46,000 nt of DNA from the NCBI GenBank assembly GCA_000226015.1, contig JH154669.1:132816-178815 (forward strand), read 5' to 3'. Of the stretch, positions 19,631-32,536 are shown one piece after another (position 1 is the first letter of the stretch; every line of letters begins with the position of its first letter). The notes beneath the pieces were generated by a model, which worked only from the letters and a program-made list of their open reading frames with translations, did no database searches and was not told the origin of the DNA. The DNA comes from Mnemiopsis leidyi. Lineage: Eukaryota; Ctenophora; Tentaculata; Lobata; Bolinopsidae. The position numbers and the translations under genes are program-made.

Positions 19631-22600
19631 GTGCCTCAGACAGTAAAGAATGTGAGCTGGTTGAGGTCGGAGACGAGAGGAAGTATCTAAAAGAGAAGTG
19701 TGGAAACAAGTTCAAGTGCCCTCGATCTGACGTTCTTTACTCAGTTGAGTTGTACACAGACGACCCGCTTTTTAATAAGTGGTCTACAAACTGCACCCTT
19801 AAGTATGACAGACTGTGTCCGAATGATCAAAATTTCTACGAGGTATGTGGGCACATCAGATCGGAGTGTGAGAGCAACTTTGGTAGGGATCTCGAGGAAA
19901 AGTTTTGTAGGACTTATACTTGTCAGTACCAAGGTCAAGTCTTACCGTTCCTTGGGGAAGAAATAACATTGGGCTACAAAATAATATCCGGTCTAGCTAA
20001 CAAGAGATACGCTGATTGCAATGGTGAACTGACATGTTCAAATACTGATGTGGACGAAAAAGGTTGTCCTGATCCTGGTGCCTCCTTTCTGTGTATGGGA
20101 GAGTCCGAGAGCTACATCCGGGCAGATCAAGAATGTGATCTTACGTGTGATTGCCATAGATGCAACGATGAAGCTGAATGTGGGAACAGAACATATGGTG
20201 TGATGTGTGATTCTACGTTTGGAAATCACGTTCATGCAATGTACGTTTGCAATGGCCAGAACAACTGCTACAATGGACTGGATGAACAAGTTTGTGAAGA
20301 AAAAGACAAAGTGCGTGAATGCATTCCTGGGGAACTACACGGCCCACGATTTTATAATATCTTCCCTAACATGATTCGATCACTTTTCCCCCACCAGATT
20401 TGCGCCGTGCCCCGACTTGGGCCGTATGCATACACTTGCCAGGATGGACTCGACCAGATTAACTGCTCAGATTCATCTCGGGTCGCTATGCAGTGCAGCA
20501 TGAGAGGATTTCCAACAACTCTCTCGGTGTTTGCTATATGCCTAAACTATGATCTTTGTGACGATGGGTACCAGAACCAGTGTGTAGAGGTCGAGGGAGG
20601 TTGTCTTCTTCATAGGAACCAATTATGTGATGAAGAGGTAAACTGTCCTCAAGGAACAGATGAAACAAAAACATTTTGTTCTACTCTTTCAACCCAAATG
20701 TGCACAAGGCGTGTAAAGATGTCACCAAACAAGACGTCAAAACAAATAACTTTTCCTATGTCGTGGGTCATGGATGGCCACCAAGACTGCGAAGATGGTA
20801 TCGACGAAAACGTCGAATACTGGAGGAAATGCGGGAGTAAAGAAACTTTAAGATATGTTGAAAAAGATGAGAACTGCAATGAAGTCTTTTTGTGTGATAC
20901 GGAGGACGAGGTTGGCAAGTTTGTGACTTTTGAAAATCTCTGTGACAAAGTTCCCTCTTGTGGAATAGAAAATATCGTTTGTTGGAATGCCAGGAATGTG
21001 AAGAGGAAATGGGATTTTGTGGCACAAAATCAACTGAATGTTAAGTACCTTTCATATTGTCTTCCTGGTATGGAAAAGCTTGAACACTTGATTGGAAGTT
21101 GTTCCTTTACAAATTTCATTGCTCCAGACAGAAATATACTTGGAGTACAAACATATAAAATCTACTTTCCTGAAGAAAAACAAGAATGTGGTAATGCATT
21201 TGGCGAGCTCTATGTACACCTCAGTTGTACTGACAAATGCAATCATGCAAAGTGTCCACTCGGGAGAGTCAAACAAAACAGCTGTGTCAACATTCTGAAT
21301 ACTAACAAAGTTTACAGCCTGACTGAAGACTACAGTCTTGCTATCGTTGCTAGAAGTCGTGGAGGGTATGTGAACAAATACTTCTCTTGTAACAACAGCC
21401 AGTGTGTGACATATGACAAAGTATGCAATCTTGTCAACGATTGTGGAGATGATAGTGATGAGAAGAACTGTATCAACCACTTCAAATGTGCAGAGACCTC
21501 TGAGTATGTATTAAAGACGGCAGTGTGTGATGGTATTGTAGATTGTCGAGATTTCTCTGACGAATGTGGAAATTCGTGCTCTCTGGCATCACGAAATTTA
21601 CTTCAAAACACTTTTCTGAAGGCTTTTGCCTGGCTGAGTGGGATTCTAGCCACCCTGCTGAATCTTACAATCATCTTAACATCCCTGGGGGAAATTGTCA
21701 ACTCTCAGTCTCTACGGAACAGGATGGATAAATCCCTGATATCATTAATTGCAGTTGGAGATCTACTCATTGGAGTTTACCTACTGGCCATAGCCGGAGT
21801 TGATGCCTACTATTCTGAAGCTTACTGCAAAAAGAAATTCGTTTGGTTGACAAGTGCCTACTGCAACATCCTAGGAACTTTCAGTACAGTTGGATCTCAA
21901 TTATCTCTCTTTTCAATGGCGGCATTGGGAGTTTCCCGACTAGCCAACATCAAAAGATTGGTACCCGAAGACCCAAGCACCATCAAATCAAAGATAAAAC
22001 TTTCTGCAACTGTTGCTGTCCTGGTTATTGCTTCTCTAGCTATTTCAGTCTTTCCACTGTTTCCACAGTTTGAAGACTTCTTTGTCAATGGACTGCACTA
22101 CGATGGTGTAACTCTATTTACAGGCATGGTAGATAAGGAAACACACCACAGAGTATTGCAAAGTTACAACGGAAGATATAGAGAACAGCCAATTAGCTGG
22201 AAGACGGTACGGCGGATGGTAGGAGAAATGTTCTCAAAAGACTATGAGGGAATCGCTGGTACAAAGGTTGAATTCTATGGCAGCGACAGTGTGTGTATTT
22301 TTAAGTATCTTGTCACCAAAAGCGACCCACAGCATGTCTTTTCTCTTGCCATCCTAACTGTAAACTTCTTGTGCTTCTTATTCATAACAGCCTGCTACAC
22401 AATAATCCAACTCTATGTAGTCAATCAATCCAATGCAGTAGTCTCCAAAGTATCGTCAACCAGAAGACGAGATCTGAAGCTCCAGACAAAGGTCTCTATC
22501 ATTATAGGGACTGATTTTCTCTGCTGGATTCCCTTCATAGTCGTGTGTGCTCTTCACTTCTTTGAAGCTATTGATGCTGCAGCCTGGTATCCTGTATTCT

Positions 22601-22803
22601 CAGTCATCATCTTACCATTCAACTCTGTTATCAACCCACTCCTTTACAGCGACATGGTCTTCAGAAAAGGTAACAGGATGGTAGGTTACTTCACCAGTAC
22701 AGTATTAACATTGGGAAGAAATGTGTCAACAAGGATGGATAGCACCGCTAACACTCATGAATTTGGTTCTCAAAACACGAGAAACAATAACACAGAACTG
22801 TAA
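19631..22803 (+). CDS. LDLa-array receptor with LGR-type 7TM domain, exon 2 (main exon)
   Basis: A 154-bp intron ends at ATATTTCAG (19,630). With exon 1 the protein is 1,078 aa. Residues about 25–670 are a Cys-rich ectodomain with some seven to nine LDL-receptor class A modules, most degenerate. The two before the membrane are the clearest: CNLVNDCGDDSDEKNC at about 620–635 and CDGIVDCRDFSDEC at about 654–667. TM helices lie near 682–709, 721–743, 767–791, 811–832, 923–951, 975–999 and 1006–1028. GVYLLAIAGVDAYY in TM2/ECL1 is typical of leucine-rich-repeat GPCRs such as relaxin receptors and GRL101, yet no LRR block is present. VSR replaces DRY, CWIPF marks TM6 and NPLLY TM7, and ECL2 is long (about 85 residues). 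It probably acts at the cell surface, binding a lipoprotein- or relaxin-like ligand through the LDLa modules, as inferred from the family. Confidence 0.9.
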
Positions 22804-23256
22804 AATTTATCGAGTACAAGGACCAATTATATCTCAGTTATGTTTCATTGTCAACTTGATGAGTATCACGTCATTATGAGTCAAACATTTCAAGTACAGA
22901 AGTTGAACAAATGTCCCCAGATGGAGGGGGATAGGTCGGGGGCAGTCTTTGGGGTGCGAATCCTTGACTTGAACTGTAGGCCAATTAGAACTGTTGCTTA
23001 TTGCTGAGGATTCCAAATAATAGATAGATTGTATGATATGCGTGCATGAAAATATTTTTTATATCGTGTTAAAGCAATGGTATTTGTGTTAAATAACTTG
23101 CATTATTCGTATTTAATATCTCTACATTACCAATCCGTTAATTTTGTCAATGCTGAAGGCAACCATTTGCTTATTAATCATTGTATCGATATAATTAACC
23201 TATAATCTCCATAAGTTAACTCAGTAATTTACCTCTACTATTGGTTGCGCCCACAG
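22804..23256. other. 3' flank of LDLa receptor gene
   Basis: 3' UTR and AT-rich spacer; no gene seen. Confidence 0.4.
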
Positions 23257-23388
23257 GAGAGACTTTACGAAGTGGCCTCTGCTGGGGGACCTCTGGTGTC
23301 CATCAAGCTGGCAAGGTATTTGTTAGAGCGGCAAACACCTGACAACTTGGGCCTGTGGGACGGCAACTACAGGGAGAGTCTTCCATAA
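23257..23388 (+). CDS. Candidate terminal exon, 43 codons
   Basis: After an acceptor (TTGCGCCCACAG, 23,256) a phase-0 frame of 43 codons reads ERLYEVASAGGPLVSIKLAR then YLLERQTPDNLGLWDGNYRE and stops at 23,386. GC content rises sharply compared with the flanks, as in an exon. I do not recognise the family and no partner exon was found. The minus strand of the same stretch also carries plausible splice signals, so strand is not certain. Confidence 0.35.
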   Translation, partial: ERLYEVASAGGPLVSIKLARYLLERQTPDNLGLWDGNYRESLP

Positions 23389-25290
23389 GTGCCATGGTCA
23401 TCTGGAGATGCACGGGACACTTTCGGTGCAGTACAATCATGTACGATCTCTAAAAATAATCTCTCTTAATAATCAAAGTTCGTCATTAAGTATCGAAATC
23501 GGTATCAAATGAATGATAATTTCTGCATGATCCTTCGTTTGTAAATTGTTCTTGAAGCAGACGTTGGCAATTGGCATATGTAGAAAGCTGGCGCTCAGAA
23601 AGCGACCCTCAAGGCACCTCTATGATGTGTCAAAAGTCTTAATTGTCAATTATTGTAGAAAATTACCATTTTGGAGCATTTATCAAACTTGAAGTCCTGT
23701 TGAGAGCTACAATCTATCTAGACTAGAAGCATTTTAATAGATGAAGTGCATACATAACCAAGGATACAAGCAGTGTTTCTAAACACTAAACTATAAAACT
23801 ATAAAAGTTTTGTCTGTATCGTTGAGTTGATGAGGGGCTCACTTGAAAATGGAAAGCAATTGAATGGCTGAATGCAAATACTGACTGTTAAAACAGGAAA
23901 CTGATCCTCTCCAACATGATTTTGTTCTCAAGTTCATTCAACTCAGTCACATCATCACTTGGAAATGAAGGTGGACCCTTTGGTGCACGTCAGCAATAAG
24001 CAATGACGATTGGATATTTGGATATTGAGTTAGGATCAGTTGGTCCGCTTTCCCGGCTAAACCTTTTGTATAAAACAGGAAACTTAACACACTTCTCCCC
24101 TCAAACTTAATACATTTTAAGAAAGCTTCTAAACGGCATTTTTGATATCTAGACTCCACAGCATTCTCACTTTTTTGTAATCCACTTTACAAAAATAATT
24201 ACCTCTGGAGCACTGCCAATGTTGACACGATTTCGTTCCACTATCGCTGTCACTTAGCCACGTACTCAGACACACAAATTATCAGGAAAGGGGGCGAATT
24301 TCCCCTATAAATAACACCCCTAATGACCAAGACTCCCACACAAGAATTGACAGTGTAGAGATTTCTTCAAGATAATTAAATTCTTGGGTTGGTGTATCAG
24401 CCTGTGATGAACTTTACGGCATTGTACAGAGGAGATTGTTATCTTTCTGGTGGCATCCCACATTATACAATCCATTGATAATTATATAACCCTGGTATTG
24501 AGTAATGATTAACAATCGGGTCGAATTACCATTTACCCTAAACATTATCAGTCTTAACAAAACTTTTAGCACCTCGACACAGCCCTGATGTGCCACATGG
24601 AATTCCGGAAATATTTGAGTTTCGGTAGTTAATGACGCCATCAATTTGGAGTATTTACATTATATGTATAAACCACTATCCGGTGTGACATGTGTATATG
24701 ACAAGGATAGGGTAGTGATGCAATAGAAATTTTTTTCTATCTTATCGGAAACCAAAAAATTAAAACTATTTCCATTTGGACGGTTTCATTCTATCCACAG
24801 CAAGAGAAATTACTGCTTCGACCACTAAGAATCACCAAATCACTCAGCGCCAGCAATCTACGTTTTATCCATTACAAATCATAAAGTCTGGTCCACCGGG
24901 CACGTTATCATAATTGTAATATAATTTCACGTCAACCACGGTCGTACAATCTGCCCCAATCTGGTTTACACGAGGCACCCTGGTGCAGGGCAGGTTTAAA
25001 TTTAACTGTGATGCGAGGCAGCAGAGTAACCACAGTCCCTCATGTCAGGGGATACAAGTTGCTAACTTGTTGCTAATGACAACCTGTTGCTAATGACATC
25101 TTCACATTTGTCCGCTGTTGCGTGGTCATCAGGGGGTGCAGGTGCAGGGTGTTATCACACTTTACACGTCACTTTCAGCTGTCATCATTTACAGCTGATG
25201 TCATCACGGGAGGGGGCTGTGTGTGTGATGGGGCGGGGAATGTGTGTGTGTGTGTGACTTTTCGCATTTAAAATTCCGTATCTGATTTAT
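23389..25290. other. Long non-coding stretch
   Basis: No gene supported. Two CAGCTG E-boxes at 25,175–25,200 are each followed by a TCATC run. A (TG)n tract lies at 25,216–25,257. Confidence 0.4.
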
Positions 25291-25293
25291 CAG

Positions 25294-25521
25294 GACGTGA
25301 AGAAGAGGTGCATTACGGGCTACATACATGGAATACTGCAGTGTTTAGGGAACTCATCCAGCATACAGAGCACTTCATATAATGAACTCCTTGATTTGCA
25401 TTTCTATTTTTCATTAGGCTTGATTAGATCGCATATTGAATTGGTCGGAGATGAGGAATTCCGCCGAGGACAGGAAAAATGTCTAGTTTCTAGCGATGAG
25501 ATTGAGAAGTATACGAAGTAA
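25294..25521 (+). CDS. Candidate terminal exon, 75 codons
   Basis: An acceptor (TCTGATTTATCAG, 25,293) opens a phase-0 frame starting DVKKRCITGYIHGILQCLGN and ending FRRGQEKCLVSSDEIEKYTK before TAA at 25,519. The mixed charge and low-AT codons look like real protein. An end of the type F-x-x-G-x-x-x-C-L is loosely like the Orange domain of Hairy/E(spl) proteins, but no bHLH exon was found and I do not claim the identity. Confidence 0.35.
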   Translation, partial: DVKKRCITGYIHGILQCLGNSSSIQSTSYNELLDLHFYFSLGLIRSHIELVGDEEFRRGQEKCLVSSDEIEKYTK

Positions 25522-26395
25522 ACAAATGATTTCGGTCGTTAATGAGATGAAATGGGACACATAATTTAGTTAAAAATGGAGAAAAGTCTTGGAACAATAG
25601 AGGGCGAGGTTCATTTCATTATTCAAGATTGGATGGGATACTCTAAATGTTTACTCAATATCCCTCCCAAGTGGAATGAATAAACCAAAGTCTTAATAGA
25701 ACCATTCCATGTAACATACTGAACGCTAAGTATTAATTACATTAACTATTTTATAGTTTCGAATTCACATTTTATGACTTTATCCGAAATTTACCCCAAT
25801 TAAAGTCACAAAGTTACAGAGTAACAGGAGACATAGTTACAGGAGACTACTTTCCCAAGTTAGTGATGTAAAGAGTTATTGAACTCATTTTAAGTAATTT
25901 TCTGGAAAGATACTTCAGAGCCCTTTAAACAAGCAGCGCCTAAAATAATTCCCACCGTAATCAAAATGACTTAAGAGTTTCACAACCACAAGATTAGAAG
26001 ATTGCATTGTTACCGCATGGACAGGTTAAATGACGCCATTTTATAAGAACTAAGATTATTTCAGGTTTCACCTTTTCTAGTACGACTTGCCTACACTATA
26101 AACTTAAATTGATCAGGTTATGAGAGTTCAAAAACTTTATCAAACTGTTTTGAATTGTTTCCGACATATAAGGTCTCTTTACTTGGACATAACATGTCCT
26201 TTTGTAACTATAGCCATGACTAAATTTGGACCCGAAAAGGTTGTCACAGAACGACAAACCCATCAGAACCCCTCCACATCTCCTGACCGCACATCAGACA
26301 ATACCTCCCACAGAACTCAATAATTATACGCTATATAGCGATAGGCTGTAGCCAAGGTCCCAATCAGTAGAACAGTCTCTAGTTCGCATTGTTTC
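25522..26395. other. Non-coding stretch with an unassigned frame
   Basis: The frame at 26,120–26,323 ends in a Ser/Thr-rich run preceded by an acceptor-like TAACTATAG at about 26,213. It may be a short terminal exon, but nothing else supports it. Confidence 0.25.
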
Positions 26396-26397
26396 AG

Positions 26398-26580
26398 GTA
26401 CACAGGGTACACGGGTACACGGGTACAATACAATCAGTGTGTAATCAGGAGTAGATCTCCTCACACCTCCTTCAGGACCTTTACTGTGTATTGTGCATAG
26501 TGTATTGTATTGTACATAGTGTATTGTATTGTGCATTTTTAGAAGTGTACGTTGTACATTGTACAGTGTATATTGTATAG
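26398..26580. repeat. Simple-sequence tracts (GGTACACG and TGTATTGTA types)
   Basis: GGTACACGGG-type 10-bp units at 26,398–26,427 and a TGTATTGTATTG(T/C)ACATAG-type tract at 26,486–26,580. The 141-codon minus-strand frame over them is a repeat artefact. Confidence 0.7.
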
Positions 26581-26972
26581 CGTATAATATACGCAGTCCG
26601 GTATATTTACACTCTAAAGTCCGGAACCCGGTATGTTTACATTGTTCTATACAAAGTGCAACTCTGACAATATGAGTATCTGGGAGTATTGTGAAAATGA
26701 GGGACTGGAATGAACTCTCTAAATGACCCCTAATCCTAGCCTGTATCAATGTTTACATAGTTAATTGTAAGGAGAGCTGTAAGGAGAGTTAATGTGAGTT
26801 ACAAGTAAGTCTAGATCTCACAGTCATGTTCTCACGTCTCCACACACAACAGACACAGTGTTGTGTCCCTATGTTTGGTTAGAGTGCCAGGTGATTATGG
26901 GGGATATAACTGTGTCTAGACTACGGCCACCAACCACTATCCCTAACTCAACTTTAACCTCTATAAATCATA

Positions 26973-27003
26973 ATGTCTGGGAGTAAAGACTATCTCTGCT
27001 TAG
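26973..27003 (+). CDS. Candidate short first exon
   Basis: ATG at 26,973 gives MSGSKDYLCL and then a consensus donor TTAG|GTGAGT (27,004), phase 1. A TATAAATC lies 12 bp before the ATG, too close for a TATA box of this start. An exon entering in matching phase could be the one after CACCCTACAG at about 28,208 (MARLNPHLPL frame), but the match has a one-in-three chance. Confidence 0.2.
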
Positions 27004-30000
27004 GTGAGTATCCCCACAAAACACTAATACAATTAATATTGGTGTTTCAAGAGTCGTGATTTGGTCATTCTGAGCGTTGAAGTTACTAAAATAATTAAAT
27101 TGATCTTTTCTGACTGTTCAGCCATAAACTTTAGACGTCTGCTTTCTATGGCTTCTTGTCCCGGCCTCCACTTTCAACAGTTAACATTAAATATTTTAAT
27201 CATGCGTCATCTTGAAGCGATCCTACCACTTTTGACGACAAAACAGCTTGTATCCAATCTGATTTTAACCACAATTCAGTTACAATCCACAACGTGAATA
27301 GTTCCCCTCACATAAACACAAATATTGTCATCAACCGTAATGCACGTTAAAGTTATGAAAACGTGTAGGTCCCAGACGCCAGGACCTCCGATCGGACGAT
27401 GAATAATTCATCATACAAAATGAGTCCCTGCATACATAATGACTTGTAGAATGAAAAGTTAGCATGCTCGAAACTGGAGGAGGGATGAGCGACACACGCT
27501 GTACAAGAAGTGAGGGTGAAGTTGGAATTAGAGAGTCTGTAGGCAGTGCAGGGAGACAAGCTGGACAGGAAGCAGGGAGAAACTAGAACATTGAGAGAAA
27601 ACAGTTAGGAAACAGGTAGGAAACAGTTAGGTTTTAGTGTTTTAGTGCTTTAGTGGCTCTCTTCCTGAGCACAGACAAACTTATATCCCTGGTCTAATTC
27701 TCCTTAATGAGCTTCGAAGAGGCTGGTAAATAATAAATTGGTGGGATTAATGAAATACCCGGGGATCTTAAGTATGTTATGTTATTGTTGCGCATGTATT
27801 TTGGTTAGAATTATGGTTAGGCAACCATATGAAGAATATTCAAAGCTCTATAGTATTCGGTGTACAGTTATAATAATATAAGGAATATTCGAGAAGACCG
27901 CGATTTCCCCAGGGAACATACAAACAATAGTTATTCAGGTATCTGGTATAGCAGCTGACATGTTTTTGTACTTTTAAGGTGCTAGCATGTTGTGACACAT
28001 TCCAGTGCAGTTTGGTGTGAGATTCTTGACATTCCAAAGTGCTTGTGGTGAAGGTTTAGTTCTGAACGGACCACTCATTTCAACACCTACACAAAGTAGT
28101 CAAAGTGATCGTGTTTGTGATAAAGTTTAAGTTAGCCAAACCCATTGACAACAAAGTTCATGATGAAAAGATTAATCATTGTTCTAGACTCTACTAAACA
28201 CCCTACAGACATGGCCAGACTAAACCCACATCTCCCGCTCAGAATACGCCACTTTCTGGTTGAGAAAATACAAAAGTAGGGCGATCACTGAACCGGAACA
28301 CAGCATAAACCCGCTCTGTCACTTTCCAACTTCAAAGGTACAATAACTCAGTACTAATGACCATTGAGAGTGCCCCCTGAACCACCAACTTCCATGGTAA
28401 TTTCAGCCCCCAAATCGGATTATTTCGGCGATTACATAATATCCGATCTGCCGCCACTTCTCTGAACAACAACGGTCTCGCCGTCCGAGCCACGCGACAA
28501 GTCACACGACAATTTGTGTGTGTTTTACGGGCTACATCTGGCGATGGAGATCGATGTCTGTGTTTGATCGGTTTTTGATTGGAGGTGATTTGGAGGACAG
28601 AACAGCATGCTCACCAAGTGGATGGGATTTTTTAAGGTTCTGCAGTTTATGTAAACAAATATTTAGGAAATTTGTTTGGCGTAAATGAAATTAACTGTAG
28701 CGTGTGATCTAGGTCCAAGGTTCATAGTCAACCGTCTGCCATCAATCATCATGTCCTTTATCGAACAAAAATCATGATCAGTCTTAATCTTATCAGAGCT
28801 TAAAGCTGGACCTGGACAAGCCAGTATCTAAGTACCTGTCTCGACTGGACTAAATAATGTAATATCTTGTCTTCAGTACGACATGTAGTAGTGGTCATCA
28901 TGGGTAGCATTTAATATTCTTGGGACAAGCTTGACAAGGAAGCTCATCGCAGACCGAGTATATCATGTAAACATTGAGCTCAGATTAAATTCGCGTTTCC
29001 GCTGTCTATGATCAGTCTGAACTGATATGGTCTGGATCACCGCATGGTCAACATCTGGGCTGGATAGGGGATAGGCTGCTAATTTTTCTCGGAAAGCAAA
29101 AAGAAAATCGCAGTACTTTGAGGAGGTTCTGGTGTTTGTCGTTATAACCGACAATGCTGTGATGAACTTCCAAGGTGATGAAAATTTGAATGCCGAGTTT
29201 GGCTTAAAAACGTTAACAGAAGATGGCTGATAAATGCGAGTCAATTCTCGCATTGGCTTTAGAAGAACAATTTTCAGGATTTTGCATCGCCCTGGAGACG
29301 TATTATCAGTTTATCTTCTAAACCAAGATTAATCTTAGTCTTTATACATACTGTATCTCATGATATCAAATAAATAGCATCACGGAACCATACATTGTGC
29401 GCCGGGCTATGCATTAGCGTGAATTGTTTAAGCGTAAAATCTCACATAAGACTATCCGAAGTGTTCAAGTTATTCCCAATCTCTGGTCCCATAAAATAAC
29501 TGAGATATTTCCAGACCACTACATACTTCTGTAATCCTCTTAACCCATGTTCCAACTCCACCAAAACAATAACAGTCCCATTGTCTGACTCCCATTGTCC
29601 CAGCACCAAACTCAAACAACACCCCCCTGAAGACCCGGCCCGCTCCAGGGTACCGAGCAGGGGGAGACGCTTACTGGCTCGTTAGTCCCTAGTACACTTC
29701 CGGAGTGGGGAGGTATCGTGGTTAATTGTACACATCGTGTTTAATAACACCGATATATATCTGTACCTGGCACTAGAACAAGCAGGCAATCAGACAGTCA
29801 CGTGATGGGTAATGAGGGGGCGAGATCAGGGTGGTAAAGTTGGGGATCAGTCCTTCGTCGTTGTGGATACTCAAGTTCGGAGAGTGACCGTTAAACTGTC
29901 CGTTATCAAACTACAAGCCTCGCAGAAGTAATGATTTACCTGTTTTCCTTAAATGGTCCTCTTGCTTTACTCAAGATGGGACGGATTAAGATGACAGAAG

Positions 30001-31900
30001 GTGAAAATGATTTAAACCATTGATATTGACATCATATCCTATACACCCTAACTCCTATTATGTCAGAATCAATTTGAAATGTACCCCTGTCCCTTACCTC
30101 ACTGTGTTAGACTAACAAGACTCATAGTATGACGTCACTGTGTTGAGATAAACTCTAAATCTAGGTCTAACTATCAGACTAGCAAGGCAAGTGGTCACTC
30201 TCACGAGATGGAATCATATCCATTATCTCATTACCCGATTATGTAATGACAAGCTACACAGAACTTGTTGGGAGTGCTTGTTCATTCCGCCCAGCACGGG
30301 AATGTTTCGACATTTCACACTTCCCAGCCAATTGTTAATTGGAAATTGTAAAAAAGGCCCAGTTGGGCGGGCAGAACAAGGCGCACAGGTTGCCCTGCAA
30401 ATTACCCCCATTTACACCGGAATCTTTGTAGCATTATGTCGGGCAAGTTCTGCTGAGTAGCCGACTCTGGGTTACTGTTAATTATTTCTGTGCAGTTAAT
30501 TGGATTGGAAGCGGAAGAGTTTGGTAAACGCTTACGCAAACACTCGTTTAACTTTAACGTTATAATGTATTTCATGTGAACTATGAAGCAATTATAATAG
30601 GCAGTGAGAGATTACATGCTCTGGAGAAGGCAAATTTTGAATTGTAGAACTGTTGAAGAGTAGCTGGTTTGGCCAAATACTATCACATAAATAGTTCGCT
30701 GTTTATCTGAACGCATTGCCACTCAGTATTCAATTACTCTGAATTCCCGGACAGAAGAAAACGATCCACTCCATGAATGTGGTGCTAAAACTTATTTAAG
30801 GAATTTAGTGAGATGGAAGAGGGATTAAATGAGATCACTTGCCATGTCACCGCTGCAGTGCACATCTGTTCAAGGCGGGACTGCCTGCAATGGTCAATCG
30901 AATGCAATTTCCTCTACGATGACTGGGAAGTTAATTCTAATGGATAGAAACTTATAAGGATGTCTACTGGCCTAAAGTCAATTATCCAGGTTAATCAACT
31001 TATGACTGTTCCTTGCAGTCTAATTCCAAGCTTGATTTACTTGTGGTAAATACTAAATAATCAACATATTTGGATGAATTTTCGAAAAGGTTGCGCATTC
31101 AGCTATGTCATTCAAACATTCAGTTTCACTCGCTCAAATGTATCATGGACTACAGAATACATTTCAGAAGTTTTTTGCTGACGTAACATAACTTTAAAGA
31201 TACAATGAATATCAGAAAACTACTCATCATACAATTTTGCGAAATCCTCGCAGAGAATTTTCGCAGAATATACGTCACAAAGCTATTAAGCTCACTTCTA
31301 TCTGGTACATTTAGATGTATCCTAAGGTTACTTCTGTAGAATTACAGCAAAGATTCAGAAAGTTCAAAATCATATCTGGCCATTTACACACCAAGATCCA
31401 GCGCTATCAGTACACTTGGAGTACTGTGAAGCATACAATGATACACTGTACATTATGTGAGCAAGCTCTCATTAAGTGTAAGCTAACACAATTTTAGATT
31501 AGTTCAAGAGCTGAGGTCACTTTGTCCGCTTAGGGAAGTAAGATACAACCACCAGCCGCTGAGTAGGTTAGCCTTTTAATTATGCCAAGCAGTTGGAAAT
31601 ACTGCACTTAAACCAGACACTGGAAATGATGTAGTTAAGCCAGACATTGGGAAATACGGTATATTTAAGTATTGTACCTTATTACATTTTACTAGTGGCT
31701 GATATATGAATATTCATTCACCGTTCTGTTGTTCCTGTTATTCCTATATCTGATTCTAATATGACCAATAACCAATGATAACTAGCTATTACTGTCACAA
31801 TCAAATCTATTTTGCTATTGAATTTTGGCGTTAAATGATCCATTAAAGATCAAATGAATTTAATAACAATGAGAAATGATCAAACTTCGCTTTTCAAAAA
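27004..31900. other. Long intergenic or intronic region
   Basis: No gene can be supported. A GC-rich patch at 28,420–28,520 and another at 29,620–29,720 stand out. Both have long stop-free minus frames without a start codon, homologous to nothing I know. A minus ATG frame of 96 codons at 28,963–29,253 follows an acceptor-like TTCTTCTAAAG but has no second signal. Confidence 0.35.
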
Positions 31901-31903
31901 TAC

Positions 31904-31984
31904 CTCGATTTTACTGAGATTTTCTAGCCCCTGAAGTTCTGCATCAAGCGTCCTTTGCAGTTCATCAAATTCATCAACCAGAGT
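31904..31984 (-). CDS. Coiled-coil exon (minus-strand gene)
   Basis: A clean 81-nt exon between CATTACTTGCTTCAG and ATCGAG|GTATTT, phase 0 at both ends. It reads TLVDEFDELQRTLDAELQGL then ENLSKIE, an acidic amphipathic helix with Leu/Val/Phe at a/d spacing. Its phases join directly to the exon at 10,083–10,237 (minus) and to the one at 33,316–33,355. If joined, it places two plus-strand genes in a 21.7-kb intron. Confidence 0.5.
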
Positions 31985-32536
31985 CTGAAGCAAGTAATGT
32001 AGATTAGGTTTAATTGCAGACTCAGCATTATCGATAAGGGATAACAACCTAATTATTAATGAACAAAAGATAAGATCTAGTTACTGCTTTATAACAGGAA
32101 TTGATCACTCACATCCCCCTCCCACTACTGATTTATTCAATAAATTTCGACAAACCTGGTGATCCGAAGTCCAGAATGAATCATTCTCTTGCATCACCTG
32201 GTAATCCGTCATAGATCACAAACCTATGTAACCATGTATATTAGTAAACATGATATGGGGTTGATAAGGGGTTTATTGCAAAACTGGACGACTAATTTTC
32301 CAGGGGTTGAAAGTCAAAATTGATAGTCGTTGTAAACCAAATGTTCCAACAGTTTTGGGAATGTTCATTTTGTGGCTTGAATTGGCAAACTACTGGATAA
32401 GCAGCCTTGCCTTCAGAAATTTCAATTACACATCATTCAAACAATCTTGATTATTTTCATTCAATCCAAATGTATAATGATTCAAAATGGAGCTTGTGTT
32501 GAAAACACATATAAATGGACTAAATTAACATATTGG
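31985..32536. other. Non-coding stretch
   Basis: No gene seen; probably intron if the minus-strand exons belong together. Confidence 0.4.

Noticed and set aside
24190-24260. Possible minus exon ending at GTAATTATT
   Set aside because: The acceptor is poor and the phase does not fit neighbouring exons.
26324-26749. 141-codon minus-strand ORF
   Set aside because: It runs over simple repeats (TGTATTGTA and GGTACACGGG types); the long frame follows from the repeats.
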